A model generated the notes under the pieces. The model had not been told where the DNA came from. It did no database searches and saw only the letters and a list, made by a program, of their open reading frames with translations. 13,410 nt of DNA from Coriobacteriales bacterium. Lineage in GTDB: Bacteria; Actinomycetota; Coriobacteriia; Coriobacteriales; UBA8131. Positions within the stretch are counted from its first letter, which is position 1. Every line of letters starts with the position of its first letter. The position numbers and the translations under genes are program-made. The stretch covers positions 1 to 13,410 of the forward strand of contig JAISJA010000065.1 in assembly GCA_031261765.1 (NCBI GenBank), given 5' to 3'. This document shows, piece after piece, positions 1 to 7,547 of this stretch.

Positions 1-1
1 A

Positions 2-1081
2 CCTATAGTGAACTGGCTCTCGTCGTTTGGGCTTGGGTGGCTTTCTGCCGCGGCCCCGGTTATAGCCGTCGTGATAACAACGCTCGTCGTAAGCTACGTT
101 ACACTCATATTGGGCGAGCTGGTGCCAAAGCGCATAGCGCTGTCCAACCCGGAGGGCGTGTCAATGCGCGTGTCCGGCCCAATTCGCGTGTTCGAGCGCA
201 TAACGGCCCCGGTCGTCGCCTTCCTTGCCATGTCCACGAACGCCGTGGCCAAGCTGTTTGGCATAAAACACGCGGCTGATCCGTCGCAGGTGAGCGAAGA
301 CGAGATAAAATACCTCGTGACCGAGCAAGACTCCCTTCTTGACGAAGAGAAGCGCATGATAACCGAGATATTCGATTTGGGCGATACGGTCGCGCGAGAG
401 GTCATGACGCCACGCGTGGACATGATTTGCGTAGAGGACGACTCGACGGTCATCCAAACAGTGGAGCGCATGCGCGGGACCGGCTTGTCACGCGTGCCGG
501 TGTTCCACGAAAGCCCAGACCGCATAAAGGGCATGGCCATGATAAAGGACCTTATCATCCCGCTCGCGGACGGGCGTTTCGACGATCCCGTAACGGACTA
601 TATGAGAGACGTTGTCTTCATACCTGAGACGAAAGACATATTACCGCTTTTGGGCGAGATGCAGACTTCGCACCAACAGGTCGCGATAGTCGTTGACGAA
701 TACGGTGGCACGGCCGGGCTCATAAGCATAGAGGATATCGTAGAGGAGATAGTCGGCGAGATCTCAGACGAATACGACCCCGATAACAAATACCAAACAC
801 AGCTCTCAGAAGACGAATGGCTCATAGACGGGCGTCTGCCCGTAGACGACGCGCAGGAGCTTGGCTTCCCGCTTGAGGAAGCGGACGACTACGACACCAT
901 AGCCGGCTGGCTCTTGGACACCATAGACACCGTGCCGGAGGTCGGCGACATATTCGATATACAAGGCTATCGCTTTAAGGTACAATCCATGCGCAGGAAC
1001 CGCATATCCATGTTGCGCGTAAGCAAATTGCCTCCACAAGACTCCGCCGACGACTGCGATGACGCAGAAATTCCATTATAA
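2..1081 (+). CDS. CNNM/CBS/CorC-family membrane protein (hemolysin C-like), 5' partial
   Basis: The reading frame is open from the left edge, so the true start and the first membrane segments lie outside the window. The visible part begins inside a CNNM (DUF21) membrane domain: a hydrophobic segment (about residues 15-37 of the fragment) followed by GELVPKRIAL, a typical end of that domain. Two CBS domains follow (about 135-190 and 195-250), including REVMTPRVDM and VVDEYGGTAGLISIEDI, then a C-terminal CorC_HlyC transporter-associated domain (about 265-345) with the usual IDGRLPVDD motif. Proteins of this family are membrane-embedded and are implicated in magnesium or cobalt efflux or homeostasis; the old name hemolysin is not a reliable function. 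asnB starts 8 bp after the stop on the same strand, so the two may be co-transcribed. The family call is firm; the transported ion is unknown. Confidence 0.93.
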   Translation, partial: PIVNWLSSFGLGWLSAAAPVIAVVITTLVVSYVTLILGELVPKRIALSNPEGVSMRVSGPIRVFERITAPVVAFLAMSTNAVAKLFGIKHAADPSQVSEDEIKYLVTEQDSLLDEEKRMITEIFDLGDTVAREVMTPRVDMICVEDDSTVIQTVERMRGTGLSRVPVFHESPDRIKGMAMIKDLIIPLADGRFDDPVTDYMRDVVFIPETKDILPLLGEMQTSHQQVAIVVDEYGGTAGLISIEDIVEEIVGEISDEYDPDNKYQTQLSEDEWLIDGRLPVDDAQELGFPLEEADDYDTIAGWLLDTIDTVPEVGDIFDIQGYRFKVQSMRRNRISMLRVSKLPPQDSADDCDDAEIPL

Positions 1082-1089
1082 TTATATGA

Positions 1090-3027
1090 ATGTGCGGGAT
1101 ATGCGGTTTTATCGGAGATAACCTTTTAAGTACGGCTTCTGAGAGAGAGGCCGTACTTAATTCTATGATGCAATCCATCGTCCATCGTGGCCCCGATGAC
1201 GCGGGCTCATACATGGACGACACCGCCTCACTTGGTTTCCGGCGTTTGTCAATCATCGACCTGGACCATGGGCACCAACCCATGGCCAACGAGGACGGTA
1301 GTGTAATAGTCACGTTCAACGGCGAGATATACAATTACAGGGAGATACGCGAAGGGCTCGTAGCCGCGGGCCATACGTTTGCTACGGACGCAGACACAGA
1401 GGTCTTAGTGCATGGCTGGGAGGAATATGGCGAAGGGCTCCTTGACCATTTGCGCGGCATGTTCGCTTTCGTCATATGGGATAAGCGCGGCGGCGCGAAC
1501 GGCGGTGGCGGCGCGAACGGCGGCGGCGGCGCGAACGGCAAGGTGTTCGCCGCTCGTGACTTCTTTGGTATCAAGCCACTATACTATGCTGTTATCAATA
1601 GAACATTAGTATATGCTAGCGAGATAAAGGCAATCCTGGAGTATCCCGGATACGAACGGGAGCTTAACCTGGAAGCCTTGGAACAGTATCTTAGCTTCCA
1701 GTATTCTGTCCTGCCGGAGACGTTCTTCAAAGGCATATATAAGCTCAACGCCGGCCACTATCTTACGTTTGACGTCGCGACCGGCGAGGCGAAGACCACG
1801 CGATACTTCAACCCGCTTCCAGACATCTTGGCACAACAAGCCGCGGCGACCATATCGCGTTCGCCGGCAGATCAACCAACAGACTTCAACAACACCGTGG
1901 ACGCCGTGGAAGCGGTTATGAAAGACAGCGTCAAAGCACATATGGTGTCTGACGTAGAGGTCGGATCATTGCTCTCAAGCGGCATAGACTCGTCATATAT
2001 AACCGCGCTCTATCCAAACAAGAAGACGTTCACCGTTGGTTTCGAGACGGCGGACGGTGTTAAGTACAACGAGATAAGTTATGCGAAAGACTGCTCGGCA
2101 GAGCTTGGCAAAGAGAACATAAGCCGTGTCATATCGCCTGAGGACTACTGGGAGTCCATACCAAAGATCATGTACTATATGGACGAGCCGTTGGCGGACC
2201 CTTCATGCGTGGCTCTTTATTTCTTGGATAAACTCGTCGCCGAGGACGTAAAGGTGGTGCTCTCCGGCGAAGGGGCAGACGAGTTCTTTGGAGGGTATCC
2301 CATATACCACGAACCGTTCTCGCTTGCCGGATACCAGAACATACCACGCTGGATACGTCGCGTGCTTGGAGCGATCGCGTCCAAGCTGCCACGCGGGTTG
2401 AAGGGGCGTAGTTTCCTTATGCGGGGTGCCAAAAGCGTTGAGGAACGTTTCATAGGCAACGCTTATAACTTCACGTTCGAGGAGCGCGCGGCCATGCTGA
2501 AACACACGCAAAGCGCTACGCGCCCGGAAGACTTAACGGCCCCGTTCTACGCGCAGGTAGAAGAAGCAGACGACACGGCCAAGATGCAGTATATAGATTG
2601 TACTTTCTGGCTTATAGGCGATATATTGCTAAAGGCCGATAAGATGGCAATGGCGCATTCGCTTGAGAGTCGCGTTCCGTTTTTGGATAAAGAAGTGTTC
2701 GCGCTTGCCCGCAAGCTGCCGCTTGGCTATCGCTACCATGGCAATACGTCTAAATACGCGTTGCGCGAAGCCGCTGCGCGAGTGCTGCCAAAACGCGTCG
2801 CGCAAAAACCCAAGCTTGGGTTTCCCGTACCAATGCGAGTATGGCTTAAGGAAGATAAGTATTATGACCACGTGCGCGAGGTGTTCACAAGCGAAGAGGC
2901 CCAAGAGTTCTTTCATACTAGCGTGCTAGTACAATTGCTTGATGACCATCGCGCGGACAAAGTGGATAACAGCCGTAAGATATGGGCCGTGTACGTGTTC
3001 CTCGTCTGGTACAAGGTCTTCTTCTAG
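1090..3027 (+). CDS. asnB: Asparagine synthetase, glutamine-hydrolysing
   Basis: AsnB makes asparagine from aspartate, ATP and glutamine in the cytoplasm. The protein (645 aa) starts MCGICGF, so Cys2 becomes the N-terminal nucleophile of the class II glutaminase domain (about 2-200); RRLSIIDL, FNGEIYNY and the DTEVL segment are further glutaminase landmarks. The synthetase domain has the ATP pyrophosphatase loop SSGIDSS at residues 296-302 and LSGEGADEFFGGYP. The SSG form of this loop, rather than SGG, occurs in one branch of AsnB. Residues 134-150 are a Gly/Ala/Asn repeat inserted just before the conserved FAARDFFGIKPLYY segment; it is encoded by a DNA tandem repeat and looks like an expanded surface loop. 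No clear Shine-Dalgarno precedes the ATG, but the Cys2 requirement fixes the start. The gene lies 8 bp after the CBS-protein gene. Confidence 0.96.
   Translation: MCGICGFIGDNLLSTASEREAVLNSMMQSIVHRGPDDAGSYMDDTASLGFRRLSIIDLDHGHQPMANEDGSVIVTFNGEIYNYREIREGLVAAGHTFATDADTEVLVHGWEEYGEGLLDHLRGMFAFVIWDKRGGANGGGGANGGGGANGKVFAARDFFGIKPLYYAVINRTLVYASEIKAILEYPGYERELNLEALEQYLSFQYSVLPETFFKGIYKLNAGHYLTFDVATGEAKTTRYFNPLPDILAQQAAATISRSPADQPTDFNNTVDAVEAVMKDSVKAHMVSDVEVGSLLSSGIDSSYITALYPNKKTFTVGFETADGVKYNEISYAKDCSAELGKENISRVISPEDYWESIPKIMYYMDEPLADPSCVALYFLDKLVAEDVKVVLSGEGADEFFGGYPIYHEPFSLAGYQNIPRWIRRVLGAIASKLPRGLKGRSFLMRGAKSVEERFIGNAYNFTFEERAAMLKHTQSATRPEDLTAPFYAQVEEADDTAKMQYIDCTFWLIGDILLKADKMAMAHSLESRVPFLDKEVFALARKLPLGYRYHGNTSKYALREAAARVLPKRVAQKPKLGFPVPMRVWLKEDKYYDHVREVFTSEEAQEFFHTSVLVQLLDDHRADKVDNSRKIWAVYVFLVWYKVFF
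1489..1539 (+). repeat. 18-bp tandem repeat inside asnB
   Basis: Units 1501-1518 and 1519-1536 are 18 bp each and differ at one base (GGT versus GGC). A partial 12-bp unit (GGCGGCGCGAAC, 1489-1500) precedes them and one extra GGC codon follows. Each unit encodes GGGGAN, so unit-length changes keep the frame and only lengthen or shorten the loop in the glutaminase domain. This is the kind of array that can vary in copy number by slippage; variation is inference. Confidence 0.85.
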
Positions 3028-3040
3028 CAGCCACGTATTT

Positions 3041-3098
3041 GACGCATAAGCCAGCTATATCCTCTTGCATTGGCGATGAGCCAACTTCGTTCGAACCC
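3041..3098 (+). repeat. Copy A of a structured intergenic element (degenerate)
   Basis: The spacer between asnB and eno contains TTTGACGCATAAGCC followed about 35 bases later by GATGAGCCAACTTCG. The same two blocks, in the same order and with similar spacing, occur in the element after the polyprenyl synthase gene, where ATGAGCCAACTTCG is identical over 14 bases. The right-hand end (GGCTTATGCA in the other copies) is not clear here, so this copy is probably degenerate and its right limit is uncertain. Confidence 0.5.
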
Positions 3099-3140
3099 AT
3101 ATCACCGCCATCATCTGTTCCCGCGCACATGGCGTATCGT

Positions 3141-4474
<1,334 letters not shown>

Positions 4475-4483
4475 CTCTCGCAT

Positions 4484-5503
4484 ATGGACTTCGAGAAATA
4501 CCTAAGCGATAACGCCGGTAGTATAAATGACGTCATAGCGTCGTTTTATATAGAACAGAAATCTGCCGACATCGCGCGATACCTGTACACTCCGCTTGCG
4601 AAGTACAGCGCGAACGGCGGTAAGCGACACAGGCCGCTTATATGTATATTGGCATGCAGGGCAGTAGGCGGTACGACCGCCCTTGCCTTGCACGCCGCTG
4701 CCGCGATAGAGCATTTCCATACCGCCGCACTTATCCACGACGATATTGCCGATGAGTCCACTATGAGGCACGGTGCGCCATGCCTGCACCTGACAGAGGG
4801 AATGGGCCTTGCGATAAACGCCGGCGACCTTGCGTTGTCGCAGGTTACCGGTACGGTGCTACAAGACGAAGCGCTTGCAGACGACGTGAAGCTACGCGTG
4901 CTGAACGAGCTTGTCAACATGACCACGCGTACGATAGAGGGACAGGCCCTTGATATAGGCTGGGCGCGCGACGGGCGCTTCGACCTTACCGTCGACGATT
5001 ATCTGCTAATGGCCACGCATAAGACGGCGTATTATTCCGGTGGCGTTCCACTTGCGGTCGGCGCGATAATAGGCGGAGGCAACGAGAGGGAGATAGAGAC
5101 GCTCAGGTCGTTTGGTATGGCGGCGGGCCTTGCGTTCCAGATACAGGATGACCTGCTTAACCTTGTTGGCGACGAGACAAAACTTGGCAAGGACTTCCGC
5201 AGCGATATAACAGAAGGCAAACGCACGCTGCCGGTAGTCTACACGATACAGGAGTGCGGCCGCTCAGACATCGACAGTTCCAAACGCCTTGTCCAGATAC
5301 TCTCTTCGCATACGTCAAGCGTGCGCGAGCTTGACGAAGCCGTTTGCATAATGCGCGAAGCAGGCGCCATAGAATATGCACACGATTACGCTAGCAAGCT
5401 AGTAAACGACGCCACCGAAGCGCTTATAAAAGAGTTGCAGCCAAGTAACGCGCGGGACTTGCTTGTCTCTATGGGGGACTTCTTCATACGCAGAAACGCC
5501 TAG
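4484..5503 (+). CDS. Polyprenyl (isoprenyl) diphosphate synthase
   Basis: This trans-isoprenyl diphosphate synthase condenses isopentenyl diphosphate with an allylic primer to make a longer chain, probably a precursor of menaquinone side chains or other lipids. The 339-aa protein has the substrate-binding GGKRHRP (45-51), the first Asp-rich motif DDIAD (86-90), the FQIQDD segment with the second Asp-rich motif DDLLN (222-226), and GKDFRSDITEGKRTLP downstream. The last Asp of the second motif is Asn here, a variation seen in some family members. Small residues (Ala81, Ala82) just before the first motif argue for a product longer than farnesyl; exact chain length cannot be read from the sequence. 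There is no obvious Shine-Dalgarno in the 9-bp gap after eno, so translation may depend on coupling. Its last codons lie inside a duplicated 23-bp segment. Confidence 0.93.
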   Translation: MDFEKYLSDNAGSINDVIASFYIEQKSADIARYLYTPLAKYSANGGKRHRPLICILACRAVGGTTALALHAAAAIEHFHTAALIHDDIADESTMRHGAPCLHLTEGMGLAINAGDLALSQVTGTVLQDEALADDVKLRVLNELVNMTTRTIEGQALDIGWARDGRFDLTVDDYLLMATHKTAYYSGGVPLAVGAIIGGGNEREIETLRSFGMAAGLAFQIQDDLLNLVGDETKLGKDFRSDITEGKRTLPVVYTIQECGRSDIDSSKRLVQILSSHTSSVRELDEAVCIMREAGAIEYAHDYASKLVNDATEALIKELQPSNARDLLVSMGDFFIRRNA

Positions 5504-5619
5504 TTTGGCACCTAAGCCGTCGATGGCCGACCTCATTGGGCATGAGCCAACTTCGGTCGTCCCTCAACGGCTTATGCACTCAAACCAGACGTTCTGCGCA
5601 GAGACGCCTAGTTTGGCAC
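5489..5619 (+). repeat. 23-bp direct repeat covering the polyprenyl synthase stop
   Basis: CGCAGAAACGCCTAGTTTGG plus CAC (5489-5511) recurs at 5597-5619 with one mismatch (AGAAAC versus AGAGAC), 108 bp downstream. The first copy includes the final codons and the stop of the polyprenyl synthase gene. Structured element copy B lies between the two copies. The arrangement looks like insertion with target duplication, or a tandem duplication; which one is not decided by the sequence. Confidence 0.8.
5503..5585 (+). repeat. Copy B of the structured intergenic element
   Basis: The copy is bounded by GTTTG (5503-5507) and CAAAC (5581-5585), which pair. Inside, TAAGCCGT (5513-5520) pairs with ACGGCTTA (5567-5574). 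At the centre CTCAT (5532-5536) and ATGAG (5542-5546) form a 5-bp stem with a TGGGC loop. The ends GGCACCTAAGCC and CTTATGCACTC are shared with copy C in the opposite orientation. It sits immediately after the polyprenyl synthase stop. It could act as RNA or as a mobile palindrome; function is unknown. Confidence 0.75.
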
Positions 5620-5624
5620 ACAAT

Positions 5625-5666
5625 CGTCATTCTGCGAGCCGCGTAGCGGCTGCGCAGGATCTTTTT
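5625..5666 (+). terminator. GTCATTC-type palindrome with T-run; likely terminator of the eno operon
   Basis: CGTCATTCTGCG leads into AGCCGC (5637-5642), a GTA loop and GCGGCT (5646-5651), then GCGCAGGATC and five Ts (5662-5666). The outer parts (ATTCTGCG and GCGCAGGAT) pair imperfectly. The hairpin followed by Ts fits a Rho-independent terminator for the upstream plus-strand genes. The GTCATTC...GGATC ends resemble a dispersed palindromic repeat family found in many bacteria. A second, differently filled member lies between nrdR and dut. Confidence 0.6.
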
Positions 5667-5678
5667 ACCATGACGCGT

Positions 5679-5784
5679 TTAGAACCAACGAGGTGAGTGC
5701 ATAAGACATTTTTAGATGCACGAAGTTGCCTTTGGGCAATGAGTGTGGCTTAAAATGGCTTAGGTGCCACCTCGTTGGTTCTAA
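5679..5784 (-). repeat. Copy C of the structured element inside a perfect 17-bp inverted repeat
   Basis: TTAGAACCAACGAGGTG (5679-5695) is the exact reverse complement of 5768-5784. The enclosed 5698-5768, read on the minus strand, begins GGCACCTAAGCC and ends TCTTATGCA, has CTCATTG and CAACTTCG in the middle, and aligns over about 70 bases with copy B. An inner TTGCC/GGCAA hairpin has a CAAA loop on the minus strand. One arm of the 17-bp repeat and the left end of the element are the 3' end of mscL. The structure could help terminate mscL transcription, although no T-run follows directly. Confidence 0.8.
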
Positions 5785-6223
5785 GTTCGGCGGGCATCTT
5801 GCTCTCGTCTAACACGGTCGTGCATTTGGGACAGCGCACGGCGAGCCTTGGGATCTCCTCCGCGCAATACGGGCACGTCTTCGTCTGCTCGCCGGTGGGT
5901 TTCTTGTTCGACACCTTGTTAATGGCCTTTATCATAAGGAATATGACCAAAGAGAACACGAAGAAGTTTATCACGGCCTGAATGAACTTGCCATACGTTA
6001 GCACCGCCGCGTCATTGCCAAGCCCAAGCGTGAAAGACAACGCCGAGAAGTTTATGCCCGCGGTTAGCAGCGACAGCAATGGCGTTAATATATCGTTGAC
6101 AAGCGAGTTCAGAATGGCCGTGAACGCTCCGCCTACTATCACGGCGACCGCCAGGTCCATTACGTTTCCGCGTGCGATAAAGCTCTTGAACTCGTTCCAT
6201 AATCCATGCATTGGAGCACCCAT
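5750..6223 (-). CDS. mscL: Large-conductance mechanosensitive channel MscL with C-terminal zinc ribbon
   Basis: MscL is a homopentameric inner-membrane valve that opens under membrane tension after hypo-osmotic shock. The 157-aa protein has the typical amphipathic start (WNEFKSFIARGNVMDLAVAV), TM1 about 22-52 with the GGAFTAI pore-lining segment, a short periplasmic loop, and TM2 about 77-101. Residues 117-134 hold CPYC and CPKC, a four-cysteine zinc-ribbon-like module (Cys117, 120, 131, 134), where the standard protein has a helical bundle. The last residues (APKPF and stop) are encoded by copy C of the intergenic element. An alternative start at Met5 (6211) is possible; the first ATG has a GAAAG sequence a few bases upstream. 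The gene diverges from nrdR. Confidence 0.95.
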   Translation of the reverse strand: MGAPMHGLWNEFKSFIARGNVMDLAVAVIVGGAFTAILNSLVNDILTPLLSLLTAGINFSALSFTLGLGNDAAVLTYGKFIQAVINFFVFSLVIFLMIKAINKVSNKKPTGEQTKTCPYCAEEIPRLAVRCPKCTTVLDESKMPAELRTNEVAPKPF

Positions 6224-6245
6224 CTACTTTCTATGATCTGCGTTT

Positions 6246-6266
6246 ACCTATAATATAAGTATAGGT
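6246..6266. promoter_or_regulatory. Dyad in the mscL/nrdR divergent spacer, overlapping -10-like boxes
   Basis: ACCTATA (6246-6252) and TATAGGT (6260-6266) are perfect inverted arms with a 7-base spacer. TATAAT (6249-6254) reads on the plus strand and TATACT (6263-6258) on the minus strand, the latter placed well for mscL (about 35 bases before its start). The site is a candidate operator or simply a symmetrical promoter region. No convincing -35 box was found on either strand. Confidence 0.4.
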
Positions 6267-6329
6267 TATATTATTTCTTTTGCTTGAACCTTACATGAAA
6301 ACGCAACAATATAGAAAGGTAAGGAACCA

Positions 6330-6782
6330 ATGCGTTGCCCTGTATGCGATTCGCTTGACTCGAAAGTCATAGATTCACGTCCCTCCGATGACGGTATGTC
6401 TATCCGCAGGCGCCGCGAATGTCTTGCGTGCGGGAAGCGGTTCACTACCTATGAGGTGCATAAGATCTCACCGCTTATCGTGTTAAAGCATGATAGGAGC
6501 TCAGAGCCTTTTGACAGGGACAAGATCATGCGCGGCCTTATGCGCGCTACGGCAAAACGCGATATTCCGGTAGCGAAGTTAGACGAGCTCGTGGACGACG
6601 TCGAGGCCGAGCTTAGGGCGCTACCTAGAAACGAGGTGCGTTCAGACGTTCTGGGTGATATGGTGTTGAACCACTTGCGCGAGTTGGACGACGTGGCCTA
6701 TATACGCTTCGCGTCCGTATATAAGGACTTCAAGAACGCTGCCGAGTTCAAGGCGGCGCTACAGGTGCTTGATGATGAATAG
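6330..6782 (+). CDS. nrdR: Transcriptional repressor NrdR
   Basis: NrdR is a zinc- and (d)ATP-binding repressor of ribonucleotide reductase genes. The 150-aa protein is of normal length. MRCPVC at the N-terminus and CLACGKRF provide the four zinc ligands Cys3, Cys6, Cys31 and Cys34, with RRRREC between, as usual. An ATP-cone domain fills about residues 48-138, including the VLKHDRSSEPFDRDKI start. A good Shine-Dalgarno (GAAAGG 6314-6319 or AAGGA 6321-6325) precedes the ATG. Ile is encoded by ATC four times, ATA twice and ATT once, unlike the ATA-rich neighbours. dut follows 84 bp later; both proteins concern deoxynucleotide pools. No ribonucleotide reductase gene is in the window. Confidence 0.98.
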   Translation: MRCPVCDSLDSKVIDSRPSDDGMSIRRRRECLACGKRFTTYEVHKISPLIVLKHDRSSEPFDRDKIMRGLMRATAKRDIPVAKLDELVDDVEAELRALPRNEVRSDVLGDMVLNHLRELDDVAYIRFASVYKDFKNAAEFKAALQVLDDE

Positions 6783-6787
6783 CTTTC

Positions 6788-6836
6788 ATGTCATTCCGTT
6801 ATCCCATTACGTCATTCCGGGCTTGACCCGGAATCC
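6788..6836 (+). repeat. GTCATTCCGG...CCGGAATCC palindromic repeat between nrdR and dut
   Basis: GTCATTCCGGGCTTGACCCG and the following GAATCC form a hairpin: ATTCCGGG (6814-6821), loop CTTGA, CCCGGAAT (6827-6834). A truncated TGTCATTCCGTTATCCC precedes it (6789-6805), as if a second half-element were present. The same palindrome type is recalled from many unrelated bacterial genomes as a dispersed intergenic repeat. There is no T-run after it, so termination is uncertain. Confidence 0.7.
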
Positions 6837-6866
6837 ACGACATCTATTTGCGAGGCGAACAAGCCT

Positions 6867-7307
6867 ATGAACACGATAACCCTGGCGATAAAGCGCCTGG
6901 ATAAGCGAACACCCATGCCAGCTTACGCGCATGTCGGCGACGCGGGCCTTGACTTAACGGCTGCCGAAAACCTTACTATAGCTCCGGGTGAACGCCGTCT
7001 CATACCAACCGGTATAGCCGTCGCCATACCGGAAGGCTACGCCGGTTTCGTGCAGCCACGCAGTGGCCTTGCCATAAAGCAGGGCATGTCAATAGTGAAT
7101 ACGCCTGGTCTTATCGACAGTTCTTACAGGGGCGAGATAAAAGTCATAGCTATAAACACCGATCAGCATGACACTATAGACGTGCACGCCGGTGACCGTA
7201 TAGCGCAACTTGTCATATTGCAAGTACCAAAGGTGTCGATAAAAGAGGTCGATACGCTAAGCGAGACCGAGCGCGGCCAGGGAGGTTTCGGCTCCAGCGG
7301 CGTTTAG
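6867..7307 (+). CDS. dut: Deoxyuridine 5'-triphosphate nucleotidohydrolase (dUTPase)
   Basis: dUTPase hydrolyses dUTP to dUMP and pyrophosphate, keeping uracil out of DNA and feeding thymidylate synthesis. The 146-aa protein has all five motifs of the trimeric family in order: GDAGLDLTA (24-32), the IPTGIAVAIP strand (46-55), PRSGLA (64-69), GLIDSSYRGEIKV (81-93) with the catalytic-pocket Asp84 and Tyr87, GDRIAQLV (109-116), and RGQGGFGSSG (136-145) at the C-terminus. The start has only a weak upstream GAGG (6852-6855); it gives the normal family length. It lies downstream of nrdR on the same strand, separated by a palindromic repeat. Confidence 0.98.
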   Translation: MNTITLAIKRLDKRTPMPAYAHVGDAGLDLTAAENLTIAPGERRLIPTGIAVAIPEGYAGFVQPRSGLAIKQGMSIVNTPGLIDSSYRGEIKVIAINTDQHDTIDVHAGDRIAQLVILQVPKVSIKEVDTLSETERGQGGFGSSGV

Positions 7308-7547
7308 TTGTGGTTCCATGGGCCGCATTCCGTGGGGCGGTGAAGCCATTCCAAGCGGCACAAAAGTTCCGTGAACGGTTATATTTTTCCACTTTTTCTA
7401 ATTTCCTACATACAATCTACACACTAGCGCCATTTTCTGGGTATCGCGGCAACCTGCGAGCAGCATTCATGTTAAAACTATCCTTACACGAAAAGCGGCT
7501 TTGGTATAAAAGCCACATTACTGGGACCTAGTAGAAAGAGGTTAAGC
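7308..7547 (+). promoter_or_regulatory. 240-bp leader with candidate promoter for the envelope cluster
   Basis: The middle (about 7378-7440) is much more AT-rich than its surroundings. Close to the gene, TATAAA (7505-7510) could be a -10 box with TTACAC (7484-7489) as a -35 at a short 15-base spacing. GGCTTT...AAAGCC (7497-7513) forms a small hairpin over the -10 region. GTTCCGTGAAC (7366-7376) is a short dyad. AAAGAGG (7535-7541) is a good ribosome binding site 6 bases before the ATG at 7548. Nothing else is recognised. Confidence 0.4.

Noticed and set aside
1412..1609. Plus-strand frame with ARTA repeats inside asnB
   Set aside because: It is the out-of-frame reading of the GGGGAN tandem repeat.
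5463..5696. 77-codon plus-strand frame after the polyprenyl synthase gene
   Set aside because: It runs through the duplicated segment, element B and the hairpin, overlaps the end of the real gene in another frame, and has no domain or ribosome binding site. The repeated ETPSLA comes from the DNA duplication.
5503..5784. Elements B and C as integron attC recombination sites
   Set aside because: They have paired ends and an imperfect stem of the right size, but I do not find the conserved GTTRRRY/RYYYAAC core sites, and the flanking genes are not cassettes.
6246..6266. Dyad as an NrdR box
   Set aside because: NrdR boxes come as tandem ACACTATATATTGTGT-like sites upstream of ribonucleotide reductase genes. 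This single dyad does not match well.
7310..7531. 73-codon plus-strand frame upstream of the secreted protein gene
   Set aside because: It covers the AT-rich leader and candidate promoter, shows no signal, domain or ribosome binding site, and looks like chance.
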